Assembly: GCF_030295745.1 (NCBI RefSeq)
Contig: NZ_AP027291.1
Span: 5,642,001 to 5,706,000 of the forward strand
Direction of reading: 5' to 3'
Length of the DNA: 64,000 nt
Source of the DNA: Mycolicibacterium sp. TUM20985
GTDB taxonomy: Bacteria > Actinomycetota > Actinomycetes > Mycobacteriales > Mycobacteriaceae
The notes beneath the pieces are model-generated. The model made no database searches, had not been told where the DNA came from, and worked only from the letters and a program-made list of their open reading frames with translations. A program made the position numbers and the translations under genes. Positions 1-8,038 of this stretch are shown here, in pieces (the stretch's first letter is position 1; every line of letters begins with the position of its first letter).

Positions 1-79
1 ACGGGCACCTGCGAGCGGACGATGGCGCGATAGCGTCTCCGAGAGTCCACGTTGTTCAGACCCATGACAGGAAATCCCG
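1..79. other. Window edge, possible 3' end of an upstream gene
   Basis: Reading frame 1 is open from base 1 and stops at TAG 31-33, so these bases may be the last codons of a plus-strand gene that begins outside the window; ten codons are too few to identify it. The rest is a short spacer holding a ribosome binding site, AGGAAA at 69-74, for the gene at 80. Confidence 0.3.
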
Positions 80-283
80 ATGCCCAGCCTGGCCGATGCC
101 CTCGGTGAAGAGCCTCCGGCCACGGTGAGCGCCCTGCCCGACGACGTGCTGGCCCGCCTCGCCGAACACATCGAGGATGCGCGCCGCCGCCAGGCCGCGA
201 CGATGGACTCCGCAGCGACGGCCGCACTCAAGGGCGTGCCGCTGCCGTTTCGCGGCATGGTCCGCAAGGCGCTGCTCGGATGA
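80..283 (+). CDS. Small hypothetical protein
   Basis: Predicted 67-residue soluble protein with an acidic first half and a basic C-terminal helix; no membrane segment, cysteine pair or recognised domain. AGGAAA ends five bases before the ATG, which supports this start. Its stop overlaps the next start as ATGA (280-283), so the two genes are almost certainly translated together and probably act together. I do not recognise the family. Confidence 0.6.
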   Translation: MPSLADALGEEPPATVSALPDDVLARLAEHIEDARRRQAATMDSAATAALKGVPLPFRGMVRKALLG

Positions 284-1293
284 CGGACACGCTGAGCCGG
301 ATTGCCGTACTCCTCGGAGTCGACACCAGCGATCTGGATGCTCTGGTGTCGGTGCCGGACGACGACCTGAAGACACTGCACGCACAGATCGCCAACCGGC
401 TCGCGGCCGACAAGCGACACCGGTTCGCGCGCGTGGCGGGGTTGGCTCAGACGATTCCCGGGCCGATTGCCGGAAAGCTCGCCGAGAAGTTCCTGTCGCC
501 GGCCGGCGCCGCCCTCGTCGCCGAAGTCCTCGAGCCAGCCAAGGCACGCGACCTCGTCGATCGGATCTCGGTCGGCTATCTGGCAAGTCTGGCGATCGCC
601 CTCGACCCGATCCGCGCCCAGCACGTCGTGCGGGCGGTCCCGGCCGCGCGCGTGGGCGAGGTCGCTCAGGAGTTGTTCCACCGCAAGGAGTACGTGGCGA
701 TGGCGGGGTTCGTCGGCGCCGTGGAGGTGGACGGCCTGTTCGCGTCACTCGGCGTGGCGTCCCCACATGACCTCCTCGCCGTGGTGCCGCTGCTGACGTG
801 GAATGCCGATCTCGACCGCGTCATCGCCGAACTACCCGAAGCGCAGATCGACCAGATCGTCAACGACCTCGACGTCGGCGAACTCGCCGACCTGGCGCTG
901 GCAGTAGAACCGCACCGGTTCGGACCGATCGTGCAGGCGGTACCGGTCGACACCGTGGCAGACATCGCGGGCGTACTGCTGGAGCGCGACGAGCACACCG
1001 CCATGTTGAGATTCGCCGGGGTGATCACCCCCGAGATGGTCTCCGCCGCTCTGAAGCAGGCGTCCGAGCCGCAGCTCCGCCGCCTGATCGCCGAGGTCGG
1101 GGCAGGCCAAATGTGGGCGGAACTCGATCGGCTGGTCGACGGTCTCGATCCCGAGAGCCGGGACCGGCTGGTCATCGCCTTCCGGAATGTGCCCGCAGAA
1201 TCGCTGTACCCCCTACGGGTGGCTCGCCGTGACGGCCTCCTCGGCCGCACCGCCGCCGAGCTCCTCGACGCCGCACTCGATCCGAGGCCTTGA
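280..1293 (+). CDS. Hypothetical alpha-helical repeat protein
   Basis: Predicted 337-residue protein, coupled to the preceding small gene by an ATGA overlap. It contains two visibly related segments of about 70 residues (about 90-160 and 192-260), each starting with a D-(L/I)-x-V-G-(Y/E)-L-A-x-L-A-(I/L)-A pattern and continuing into V-V-x-A-V-P or V-Q-A-V-P helices. The all-helical internal repeat loosely resembles the superhelical N-terminal domain of MgtE transporters, but there is no membrane part. It is probably a soluble scaffold or regulatory protein; function unknown. Alternative: two degenerate copies of an unnamed mycobacterial domain. Confidence 0.65.
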   Translation: MTDTLSRIAVLLGVDTSDLDALVSVPDDDLKTLHAQIANRLAADKRHRFARVAGLAQTIPGPIAGKLAEKFLSPAGAALVAEVLEPAKARDLVDRISVGYLASLAIALDPIRAQHVVRAVPAARVGEVAQELFHRKEYVAMAGFVGAVEVDGLFASLGVASPHDLLAVVPLLTWNADLDRVIAELPEAQIDQIVNDLDVGELADLALAVEPHRFGPIVQAVPVDTVADIAGVLLERDEHTAMLRFAGVITPEMVSAALKQASEPQLRRLIAEVGAGQMWAELDRLVDGLDPESRDRLVIAFRNVPAESLYPLRVARRDGLLGRTAAELLDAALDPRP

Positions 1294-1345
1294 CCGGCGC
1301 CGTGACCTGCGATTGCCGAGGGACGGTTCTGGGTACGACTCGTTG

Positions 1346-2263
1346 ATGGTCAAAGCATTCGGATACAGAAGCAACGGTGGCCCCGACGTCCAAGAATTCC
1401 TCGACCTGGACATGCCCACGCCGATGCCGGGCGAACTGTTGGTGGAGGTGCGCGCCGCGGGCGTGAATCCCGTCGACTGGAAGATCCGCTCGGGCATGCT
1501 CGGCGCGGCCAGCGAAAGCGACCTACCCGCCGTGCTCGGCAGCGAGGTCTCCGGTGTGGTGCGAGGTGTCGGCAAGGACGTCGACGGCTTCTCCGAGAAC
1601 GACGAAGTATTCGGTTCCGTCGCCACTGGTTCCGGTGGGTACGCCGAATACACCCTCGTCACCGCGAATGCCGCTGCGCACAAGCCCGTTCACGTGTCCT
1701 TCACCGACGCCGCCACGCTGCCGGTGGCTGCGGCCACCGCATACGACGGCGTGACCCAATTGGGCCTCGAAGAAGGTCAGACACTTCTGATCAACGGCAT
1801 CGGAGGCGGTGTCGGCGTCGCCGCCGCCCAGATCGCCAGAGACTTCGGCATCAACGTCATCGGCACCGCTAGCGAGGACAAGCGGGCGCTGGTCGAGTCG
1901 CTCGGTGCCACGTTGATCGCCTCCGGGGACGATGTCGACGACCGCGTCAGGCAGATCCTGCCCGATGGCGTCGACGCGATCCTCGACCTCGCGGGTGGCC
2001 AGGCCCTGCAGGCCGTGGCCGGCCTCATCGACGACCGGACCAAGCTGATCAGCGCCGGTGATTCCGCGGTCGCCGACCTGGGTGGCCACATGGTCGAGCG
2101 CGACCGGACCCACCGGGTCCTCGAGATCGTCGCCGCGCTGGTGGCCGACGGCAAGCTCGATCCCCACGTCGAGGACGTCCGTCCGCTTGACGAGGCTGCC
2201 GACGCGGTGGCAGCCGTCGAAATCGGCCATGCGAGAGGCAAAGTCGTCATTCAGGTCAGTTGA
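1346..2263 (+). CDS. NADP-dependent quinone oxidoreductase (zinc-free MDR family)
   Basis: 305-residue medium-chain dehydrogenase/reductase of the quinone oxidoreductase type, expected to reduce quinones or activated alkenes with NADPH in the cytosol. The N-terminal GroES-like half has the N-P-V-D-W-K motif (about 41-46), and the nucleotide-binding loop G-x-G-G-G-V-G-V lies at about 151-158. The cysteines and histidines that bind zinc in alcohol dehydrogenases are absent. ATG 1346 gives the family's usual N-terminus (M-V-K-A-F-G); the open frame continues upstream without a plausible start. It stands alone, with an uncoupled hypothetical gene before it and an SOS-box gene after it. Confidence 0.85.
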   Translation: MVKAFGYRSNGGPDVQEFLDLDMPTPMPGELLVEVRAAGVNPVDWKIRSGMLGAASESDLPAVLGSEVSGVVRGVGKDVDGFSENDEVFGSVATGSGGYAEYTLVTANAAAHKPVHVSFTDAATLPVAAATAYDGVTQLGLEEGQTLLINGIGGGVGVAAAQIARDFGINVIGTASEDKRALVESLGATLIASGDDVDDRVRQILPDGVDAILDLAGGQALQAVAGLIDDRTKLISAGDSAVADLGGHMVERDRTHRVLEIVAALVADGKLDPHVEDVRPLDEAADAVAAVEIGHARGKVVIQVS

Positions 2264-2353
2264 GTTCGATCGGGATTTCGGGTCGTAGTCCCTGAAAACT
2301 CTTCTGTCACTTCAGTTTCACTGGTCACATCGGCGGGGCGTTCTGTCGGTGGG

Positions 2354-2369
2354 TCGAACTAGTGTTCGA
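2354..2369 (+). promoter_or_regulatory. LexA (SOS) box
   Basis: TCGAAC-TAGT-GTTCGA is an exact match to the mycobacterial LexA consensus TCGAAC-N4-GTTCGA as I recall it. It ends three bases before the ATG at 2373. SOS boxes in front of 13E12-family genes are described in M. tuberculosis, so this placement fits a DNA-damage-induced promoter. Confidence 0.85.
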
Positions 2370-2372
2370 GTC

Positions 2373-3755
2373 ATGATTTCGGATCGGGTCACCACCGCGG
2401 TCGCCGCCTACCGCGCGGCGGCCGCGGAGCTGGCCGAGCTGGACTGCGACGCGTTCACCCACACCGAACTCCTGGAGCTGCTCGGCGAGGTGGAGACCGT
2501 CCCGTGGGCGATGCCCACCCTCGAACACCGGGTCATCGCCCGCCTGCAACGCGAAGCCGCCCCGACCGCGCTGGGCGCGAAGTCCTTGAAGGACGTCCTC
2601 ACCCAACGGTTGCGAATCTCGGGCCGCGACGCCGCCCGCCGCCTCGCCGAGGCCACCGAACTGGGCCCCCGCACCGCGTTCACCGGAGAACCGTTGGCGC
2701 CCATGTTCGAGCCGACCGCCGTCGCGCAGTCCGAGGGACGGATCGGGCCCGAACACGTCACCGTGATCAGCGACTTCTTCACCACACTGCCCCACTGGGT
2801 GGACCCCACCACCCGCGAACAGTGCGAGACCGACCTGCTGGGGGTGGCGACCAAGTTCGGACCCGACGACCTCCGGCGAGCCAGCGCACGGCTGGCGATC
2901 CTGATCGATCAGGACGGCCCCGAACCCGATGACCGCGACCGCGCCCGCAAACGTCAGGTGCACCTCGGTCCGCAGCAGCCCGACGGGATGAGCCGCATCA
3001 CCGGCTGGCTCACTCCCGAGGCGCGCGCCACCTGGGAACCGATCCTCGCCAAACAGGGCGCCCCGGGCATGTGCAACCCCGATGACTGCACACCGTGCAC
3101 CTCGGGCACCCCCAGTCAGGCCCAGATCGACGCCGACACCCGCACCCTCGGCCAGCGCCAGCACGACGCGTTCGTCGCGCTGGGACGCACCGCGTTGTCC
3201 TCGGGAGAACTCGGCCAGCACAACGGGTTACCGGTCACGGTGATCGTGTCCACCACGGTGCAAGACCTCGAGAAGGCGACCGGCAGCGGCGTGACCGCCG
3301 GTGGGTCGCTGCTGCCGATGGCGGATCTGATCCGGATGGCGTCGCACGCGATGCACTACCTGGTGGTGTTCGACCAGCACACCGCCGAGGTGCTGCACTG
3401 CGGGCGGTCCAAGCGGATCGCCCCCACAGCGCATCGCATCGTGCTGCACGCCCGCGACCGCGGCTGCACCAAACCCGGCTGCACCGTCCCCGGCTACGGC
3501 ACCCAGGTCCACCACGTCAACGGCTGGGCCAAGAACCACGGACAAACCAACATCGACGAAGAAGTCCTCGCCTGCGGCGCGGACAACCGCCTCGCCGAAC
3601 ACGGCTGGACCGTCACCATCGGACCCAACGGCGTCGAATGGATCCCACCCCCCGAACTCGACACCGGCCAACCCCGCATCAACTACCACCACCACCCGCA
3701 GCGGTTGCTCGCACCCGACGACGACGGTGACGAAGGCGACGGGCACGCGGCGTAG
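2373..3755 (+). CDS. DUF222 / HNH endonuclease protein (13E12 repeat family)
   Basis: 460-residue protein with an N-terminal DUF222 region and a C-terminal HNH nuclease-like fold: zinc-type cysteines in D-R-G-C-T-K-P-G-C and the catalytic-type histidine pair in V-H-H-V-N-G-W. Many paralogues of this family occur in mycobacterial genomes; some are associated with prophage-like elements, and the cellular role is unsettled. ATG 2373 is chosen because the preceding bases are a perfect LexA box, so the eight-residue longer frame from 2349 would place the operator inside the coding region. With the start so close to the operator, the transcript may be leaderless. No transposon ends or direct repeats were seen around it. 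Confidence 0.85.
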   Translation: MISDRVTTAVAAYRAAAAELAELDCDAFTHTELLELLGEVETVPWAMPTLEHRVIARLQREAAPTALGAKSLKDVLTQRLRISGRDAARRLAEATELGPRTAFTGEPLAPMFEPTAVAQSEGRIGPEHVTVISDFFTTLPHWVDPTTREQCETDLLGVATKFGPDDLRRASARLAILIDQDGPEPDDRDRARKRQVHLGPQQPDGMSRITGWLTPEARATWEPILAKQGAPGMCNPDDCTPCTSGTPSQAQIDADTRTLGQRQHDAFVALGRTALSSGELGQHNGLPVTVIVSTTVQDLEKATGSGVTAGGSLLPMADLIRMASHAMHYLVVFDQHTAEVLHCGRSKRIAPTAHRIVLHARDRGCTKPGCTVPGYGTQVHHVNGWAKNHGQTNIDEEVLACGADNRLAEHGWTVTIGPNGVEWIPPPELDTGQPRINYHHHPQRLLAPDDDGDEGDGHAA

Positions 3756-3773
3756 CTGCGCGTCCGCGCGGGG

Positions 3774-6002
3774 CTACCCGCGCGGCAAGCCCAGGATCCG
3801 CTCGGCGATCACGTTCAACTGGATCTCCACCGTGCCCCCGCCGATGAGGAATGCCGGCACGAACATCTCGTTGGAGACCACGTCGGCGGGTGCGTGCCGG
3901 AGACTGGCCCCCGGACCGATGAGGTCCAGGGAGATGGCTGCGGTCGTGCGACCGAGTTCCGCCGACGCGGCCTTCACCACCGACGTTCCCGGGCTGAGGC
4001 GGTCGCCGTGGAGCTGACGTACCGATTCCCGATAGTTCAGCGCCGCAACGCCGGTCGTCTCGGCGACGATCTCCCCGAGCGCCTCGATGGCGTCGGCGCG
4101 ATCTCCCCAGTACGAACCCTCGTCGATGATCCTGCGCACGCGGTCGTCGTCACCGAGTGTCATCATCGAGCTGATCGTCGTCCGCTCGCTCCCCAGCGTG
4201 GTCATGGTCAGCGCCCAGCCCTCGCCGCGCTGCCCGAGTAGTAGGTCATCGGGCACGAAGACCTCGTCGAGGAAGACCTCGTTGAAGTGCGCGTCACCGC
4301 TGGGCTGCCGCAGTGGTCGCACGGTCACGCCGGGCGCGTGCATGTCGACCAGGAAGTAGCTCAGCCCGCGGTGCTTCTTCGCGGCGTCCGGCTCGGTGCG
4401 CGCCAGACAGATCGCCCAGTGCGCGTGGTGCGCATCCGACGTCCACACCTTCTGCCCGTTCAGTGTCCAACCGCCATCGACCTTCTCGGCCTTGGTGTTC
4501 AGGCTCGCCAGGTCCGATCCCGCCTGCGGCTCGCTGAACAGCTGGCACCAGATGATGTCACCGCGCAGCGTGGGGCCGGCGAACCGTTCCTTCTGCGCCT
4601 CCGTACCGTGCGCGAGGATCGTTGGCACCGCCCAGTCGCCGACCAACACCTTCGCCGGGGCGAGGTCCCGCTTGGCGTACTCCTCGGCGATGATCACCTG
4701 CTGTGCGGCCGTCGCGCCGAGCCCCCACGGTGTGGGCCAGTGCGCCGCGACCAGCCCTGCCGCAGCGAGGAATTCGCGGCGGCGCCCCTTGGTGTAGACC
4801 TTCGTCGGATCGTCGGTACTCGGTTCGTCGGGCGGTAACGCGAGCGCCTCGTCGAGTACACCGCCCACCCATCCGCGGAACTCGGGGTCGTCGGTCTCAC
4901 TGGTCGAGATCGTGAAGTCCCGCTTCGTGCCGAGCGCCACCTCGCCGAGCCGGCGGACGGCCGACCGCACCGAACCAGCCTGTGCCGCAACGCTGATCGC
5001 CCGTCGCCAGTACAGGTGGAGGTCGTGCTCCCAGGTGACGGCGATACCGCCGTGAATGGTGATCGCCTCCATCACCGCGTCGACCGCGCGGCCGAGGCCG
5101 ATGACGATCGCCGTCTCCGCCGCGACCCGTTGCTGATCGGCATCCTGATCGAGGCTGCGGATGGCGTCGGCCGCGACGGCGGACGCCAACTCCTCGGCGA
5201 TGAACAACCGCGCGGCCTTGTGCTTGACGGCCTGGAACATCCCGATGGGCTGCCCGAACTGTTCGCGCACCTTGGCGTAGTCGACCGACGCCGTGCGGCA
5301 CCACCGCATCACGCCGGCCGCATCGGCCGCGAGCAGCCCCACCGTCATGGTCCTGGCCGCGGTCGCGTCCACACCGACGATCTCGTCGCCGGCCACCACC
5401 AGGACGTCGTCGAGTCGCAGTCCACCCACGTCGCGAGTCAGATCGGTACCCTCCAGCATTTCCCGGGTGACACCTGGCGCGGCGGGATCGAGGTGCAGCC
5501 AGACCTCACCGTCCGGGGAACCCGCGCCGACGACCAGATGTGCGGCCGACATCAGGCCGAGCACCGGCAGGCTCGCACCCGAGAGCGCCCAGCCATCACC
5601 GCGACGTATCGCCGAGATGCCGTGCGACGGTGGGACGACGGCGCCCGTCGCCCCCTCGGCGAAGGCCCGGAGCAGGACATCCCGCGCGGCTCCTTCCCCG
5701 CCGAGCGCCACCACCGAACTGGCCAGCACCGTCGGCAGCAGCGGCCCGGGAAGCATTGCGGCGCCGGCAGCTTCGATGACGACGGCCAGTTCCTCGAAGC
5801 CACCGCCCTGGCCGCCGAACTCCTCGGGAATGTGGACGGCGTGCAGCGCTTGGCGAACCAGTTCGGCCCAGAACGGCTGCTCGACTCCCGCCGCGAGGTG
5901 GTCGAGCGCGTCACGCGTCGTCGCGGTCGGGGTGTGCCGTGCCGCGAAGCCGGTCACGGACTCGGCGAGCGCCTGGTGGTCTTCGGTCAGAGCGATGGCC
6001 AT
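3774..6002 (-). CDS. fadE6: Acyl-CoA dehydrogenase, fused two-domain type
   Basis: 742-residue protein made of two acyl-CoA dehydrogenase modules in tandem, the architecture of mycobacterial FadE6 (about 730 residues). The first module spans roughly residues 1-350 and holds a flavin-binding R-E-Q-F-G-Q-P-I motif; the second spans about 370-742, with the F-S-E-P-x-A-G-S-D-L substrate/FAD segment and Q-K-V-W-T-S-D. It should oxidise an acyl-CoA to the 2,3-enoyl-CoA, passing electrons to ETF. The upstream gene ends 12 bp before this start, so the two form an operon. The symbol is assigned on architecture only; other fused FadE proteins exist. Confidence 0.8.
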   Translation of the reverse strand: MAIALTEDHQALAESVTGFAARHTPTATTRDALDHLAAGVEQPFWAELVRQALHAVHIPEEFGGQGGGFEELAVVIEAAGAAMLPGPLLPTVLASSVVALGGEGAARDVLLRAFAEGATGAVVPPSHGISAIRRGDGWALSGASLPVLGLMSAAHLVVGAGSPDGEVWLHLDPAAPGVTREMLEGTDLTRDVGGLRLDDVLVVAGDEIVGVDATAARTMTVGLLAADAAGVMRWCRTASVDYAKVREQFGQPIGMFQAVKHKAARLFIAEELASAVAADAIRSLDQDADQQRVAAETAIVIGLGRAVDAVMEAITIHGGIAVTWEHDLHLYWRRAISVAAQAGSVRSAVRRLGEVALGTKRDFTISTSETDDPEFRGWVGGVLDEALALPPDEPSTDDPTKVYTKGRRREFLAAAGLVAAHWPTPWGLGATAAQQVIIAEEYAKRDLAPAKVLVGDWAVPTILAHGTEAQKERFAGPTLRGDIIWCQLFSEPQAGSDLASLNTKAEKVDGGWTLNGQKVWTSDAHHAHWAICLARTEPDAAKKHRGLSYFLVDMHAPGVTVRPLRQPSGDAHFNEVFLDEVFVPDDLLLGQRGEGWALTMTTLGSERTTISSMMTLGDDDRVRRIIDEGSYWGDRADAIEALGEIVAETTGVAALNYRESVRQLHGDRLSPGTSVVKAASAELGRTTAAISLDLIGPGASLRHAPADVVSNEMFVPAFLIGGGTVEIQLNVIAERILGLPRG

Positions 6003-6014
6003 CGCGCTAGCAAA

Positions 6015-7199
6015 TCACAAGGAGAAATGATCCTCGATGATGCCCAGCCACACCTGCGCGGAGTCGATCGCGACCTTCTCGCTGATGAACGCATGCTGGG
6101 TGCCGGTGTACACGTCGCGGAACGCCCGCTCGAGCCGGCTGCCCTCGCGGATCGAGGTCGTGCCCGCAGCGAGATGGGCCCACTGTGCGCACTCGCGGGC
6201 CACGTCGGTGGCGTAGACCGCGGCCACCCGCATGTCGACCCGCAGCGTCGGGGTGAGGCCGTCCCCCGCCGCGACCTCGGCCTCGGCGGTGCCGAACGCC
6301 TCGAGCACCAGCAATCGCGCAGCCCGCCAGGCCGCGACGTGATGCGCCAGGTCCTTCTGGAAGGTGGGCCGGGTGGCCAGTGACTCCATGTCACTCATCC
6401 GGTACTTGGTGGCCGCCAGTTCCTGGACGTCGTCGAGCATGCTCTTCGCGACGCCCAGCGCCCATGCCGCGTGGCCTGCCGCGGTCACCGGCATCATGCC
6501 CATCCGCCCGGCCGGCGATCCGCCGCGCAACGGCTCGGTGGTGAACAACCGAAACGTGCGGTACGCCGGCACGAACACGTCGGCGACGTTGTAATCATAG
6601 GACCCGGTTCCCTTGAGTCCCTGCACGTTCCAGCCGTCGGTGAAGGTCACCTCTGCACGCGGCAGCAGCGCCACCATGAGTTCGGGGATGCCCTCGCTGA
6701 TCCAGCGCATCTCACCGTCGTCCATCGGGATGAAGCCCGCGGCCACGTACTGCGCATGCCCGGTGCCGGATCCGAAACTCCACGACCCGGTCAGCCGGTA
6801 GCCGCCGTCGGTGACGACGCCTTGGCCGTTCGGGGCGAACTGGCCGCCCATGGTGACGTGGTTGTCGTGGGCGGTGAACACCTCGGCGAAACCCTCGTCG
6901 GGCAGATACGACGCCGCGGCGAACGACGATGGCAGATTCGCGATCCCGGTCCAGCCGAATGACCCATCCTGCCAGGCCATTTCGATCCACGTGTTGATCA
7001 TCTCGGCGAAGGACGGCTCCACCCCACCCGCCTCGCCGGGATTGAACGCCGTCATAAGGCCGGTGGCCCACATCTCGTCGACGATCGCGGGCGACAGGGT
7101 CCGCAACCGCTCGGACTCCGTGGCCTCGGCGCGTACCAGGTCGCGCATCCCCGCGGCCGTCGCGATGACGTCATCGTGTTGGAGCGTTGTCAGGGTCAT
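6015..7199 (-). CDS. Acyl-CoA dehydrogenase-fold flavin monooxygenase
   Basis: 394-residue protein of the acyl-CoA dehydrogenase superfamily, in the branch that includes HsaA/DszC-type reduced-flavin-dependent oxygenases. Visible features are an N-terminal helical domain, a middle beta region containing L-T-G-S-W-x-F-G-S-G, and a C-terminal helical bundle with R-E-G-S-R-L-E-R-A. The frame extends 60 codons upstream, but that stretch is arginine-rich and crosses an operator-like palindrome, so ATG 7199 is preferred. It lies 12 bp before the two-domain dehydrogenase, so it likely works in the same catabolic step sequence. It could instead be a true dehydrogenase; hydroxylase is the more likely reading. 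Confidence 0.75.
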   Translation of the reverse strand: MTLTTLQHDDVIATAAGMRDLVRAEATESERLRTLSPAIVDEMWATGLMTAFNPGEAGGVEPSFAEMINTWIEMAWQDGSFGWTGIANLPSSFAAASYLPDEGFAEVFTAHDNHVTMGGQFAPNGQGVVTDGGYRLTGSWSFGSGTGHAQYVAAGFIPMDDGEMRWISEGIPELMVALLPRAEVTFTDGWNVQGLKGTGSYDYNVADVFVPAYRTFRLFTTEPLRGGSPAGRMGMMPVTAAGHAAWALGVAKSMLDDVQELAATKYRMSDMESLATRPTFQKDLAHHVAAWRAARLLVLEAFGTAEAEVAAGDGLTPTLRVDMRVAAVYATDVARECAQWAHLAAGTTSIREGSRLERAFRDVYTGTQHAFISEKVAIDSAQVWLGIIEDHFSL

Positions 7200-7229
7200 G
7201 GCCGAGACGCTACCGCCGTCGGCACCCTC

Positions 7230-7257
7230 AGTTGACAGCTTTCGGAAACTGTTCACT
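7230..7257. promoter_or_regulatory. Imperfect 28-bp palindrome, likely operator
   Basis: AGTTGACAG at 7230-7238 is mirrored by CTGTTCACT at 7249-7257, and the centre continues the symmetry; 20 of 28 positions match the reverse complement. It sits between the start of the flavin monooxygenase gene (7199) and the stop of the dioxygenase gene (7262), where the promoter of the 7199-3774 operon should be. The binding regulator is unknown. Confidence 0.4.
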
Positions 7258-7261
7258 GACG

Positions 7262-8038
7262 TCACGGAACGTCCGCGACCATCCCGCGGTGCATGACGCG
7301 ATCGCCGATCACTCCGTCGTGGTCGGCGCGGTGCAGCACGCACCGGTTGTCCCACATCACGACGTCGCCCGGCGACCACGCGTGTCGATGGACGTTGTCC
7401 TCGCTAGTGGAGAACTCGAACAAGAACGACACGGCAACCTTCGCCAGCCGCGGCGAGAGGCCGCTGACCGATGCGCAACGTGCAGGGGTCGACAGGTAGA
7501 GCGCCGTCCGTCCCGACCGCGGGTGGGCCTGGAAGACGGGGTGCTCAGCCGACGTCTCGTGTTCCTCGTCGAGGTCTAGTCCGGTGACGACGTGGGTGAT
7601 CGTGCGGCCGTCCAGCCAGCTGCGGATCTGGGCGGGCAGCCTCTGGTACGCGGAGTACTGGTTGGTGAAGAGCGTCTGACCGCCCTGGGCCGGGACGGTT
7701 ACCGCGCGTAATGCAGTGTAGGCGGGCGGCTTTCGCACGTAGCTGGTGTCGGTGTGGAAGGTCGACCGCGGTGGCGTGGTGCGCCCGACGTTGCTGATGA
7801 CGTTGAGCTCGTCGTGACCGGGCACTGGGGTCTCACCGGCCGTGAACACCGTGTCGCCGAAGCTGCGCAGGAAGCGCAGGAACGCGTCGTCGTCCACGTC
7901 GTCCTGCCCGGGTAGGACGATCACCCCGTGCTCCGCGAGCACGTCACGCAGTTCGTCCGCGAGCCGCGCGCCGATCGCGTCGACCCTCAGACCGGTGACG
8001 GTGGCACCGACCGGGGTCAAGGGGTCGTAGTCAGGCAC
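7262..8038 (-). CDS. TauD/TfdA-family 2-oxoglutarate dioxygenase, MAA-cluster tailoring enzyme
   Basis: 258-residue Fe(II)/2-oxoglutarate-dependent dioxygenase. The iron-binding triad is visible as H95-x-D97 in F-H-T-D-T-S-Y and H236 in V-L-H-R-A-D-H; R251 or R247 is the likely 2-oxoglutarate anchor. GTG 8038 is chosen because it gives a normal N-terminus and overlaps the previous gene by 22 bp. It is the last gene of the MAA operon, so it probably oxidises the finished or nearly finished mycosporine. Cyanobacterial MysH, which makes palythines, is also an iron/2-oxoglutarate oxygenase but is usually placed in the phytanoyl-CoA dioxygenase family; this TauD-type protein would be a different tailoring solution. 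Product not predictable. Confidence 0.85.
   Translation of the reverse strand: MPDYDPLTPVGATVTGLRVDAIGARLADELRDVLAEHGVIVLPGQDDVDDDAFLRFLRSFGDTVFTAGETPVPGHDELNVISNVGRTTPPRSTFHTDTSYVRKPPAYTALRAVTVPAQGGQTLFTNQYSAYQRLPAQIRSWLDGRTITHVVTGLDLDEEHETSAEHPVFQAHPRSGRTALYLSTPARCASVSGLSPRLAKVAVSFLFEFSTSEDNVHRHAWSPGDVVMWDNRCVLHRADHDGVIGDRVMHRGMVADVP

Noticed and set aside
2373..3755. Mobile element or intein-like HNH insertion
   Set aside because: No terminal inverted repeats, target duplication or interrupted host gene; the DUF222-HNH layout is the normal stand-alone mycobacterial family.
5016..6383. Long open frame on the strand opposite the acyl-CoA dehydrogenase gene
   Set aside because: High-GC codon bias opens antisense frames; composition is arginine/glycine-rich without motifs and no ribosome site, while the sense gene has clear domains.
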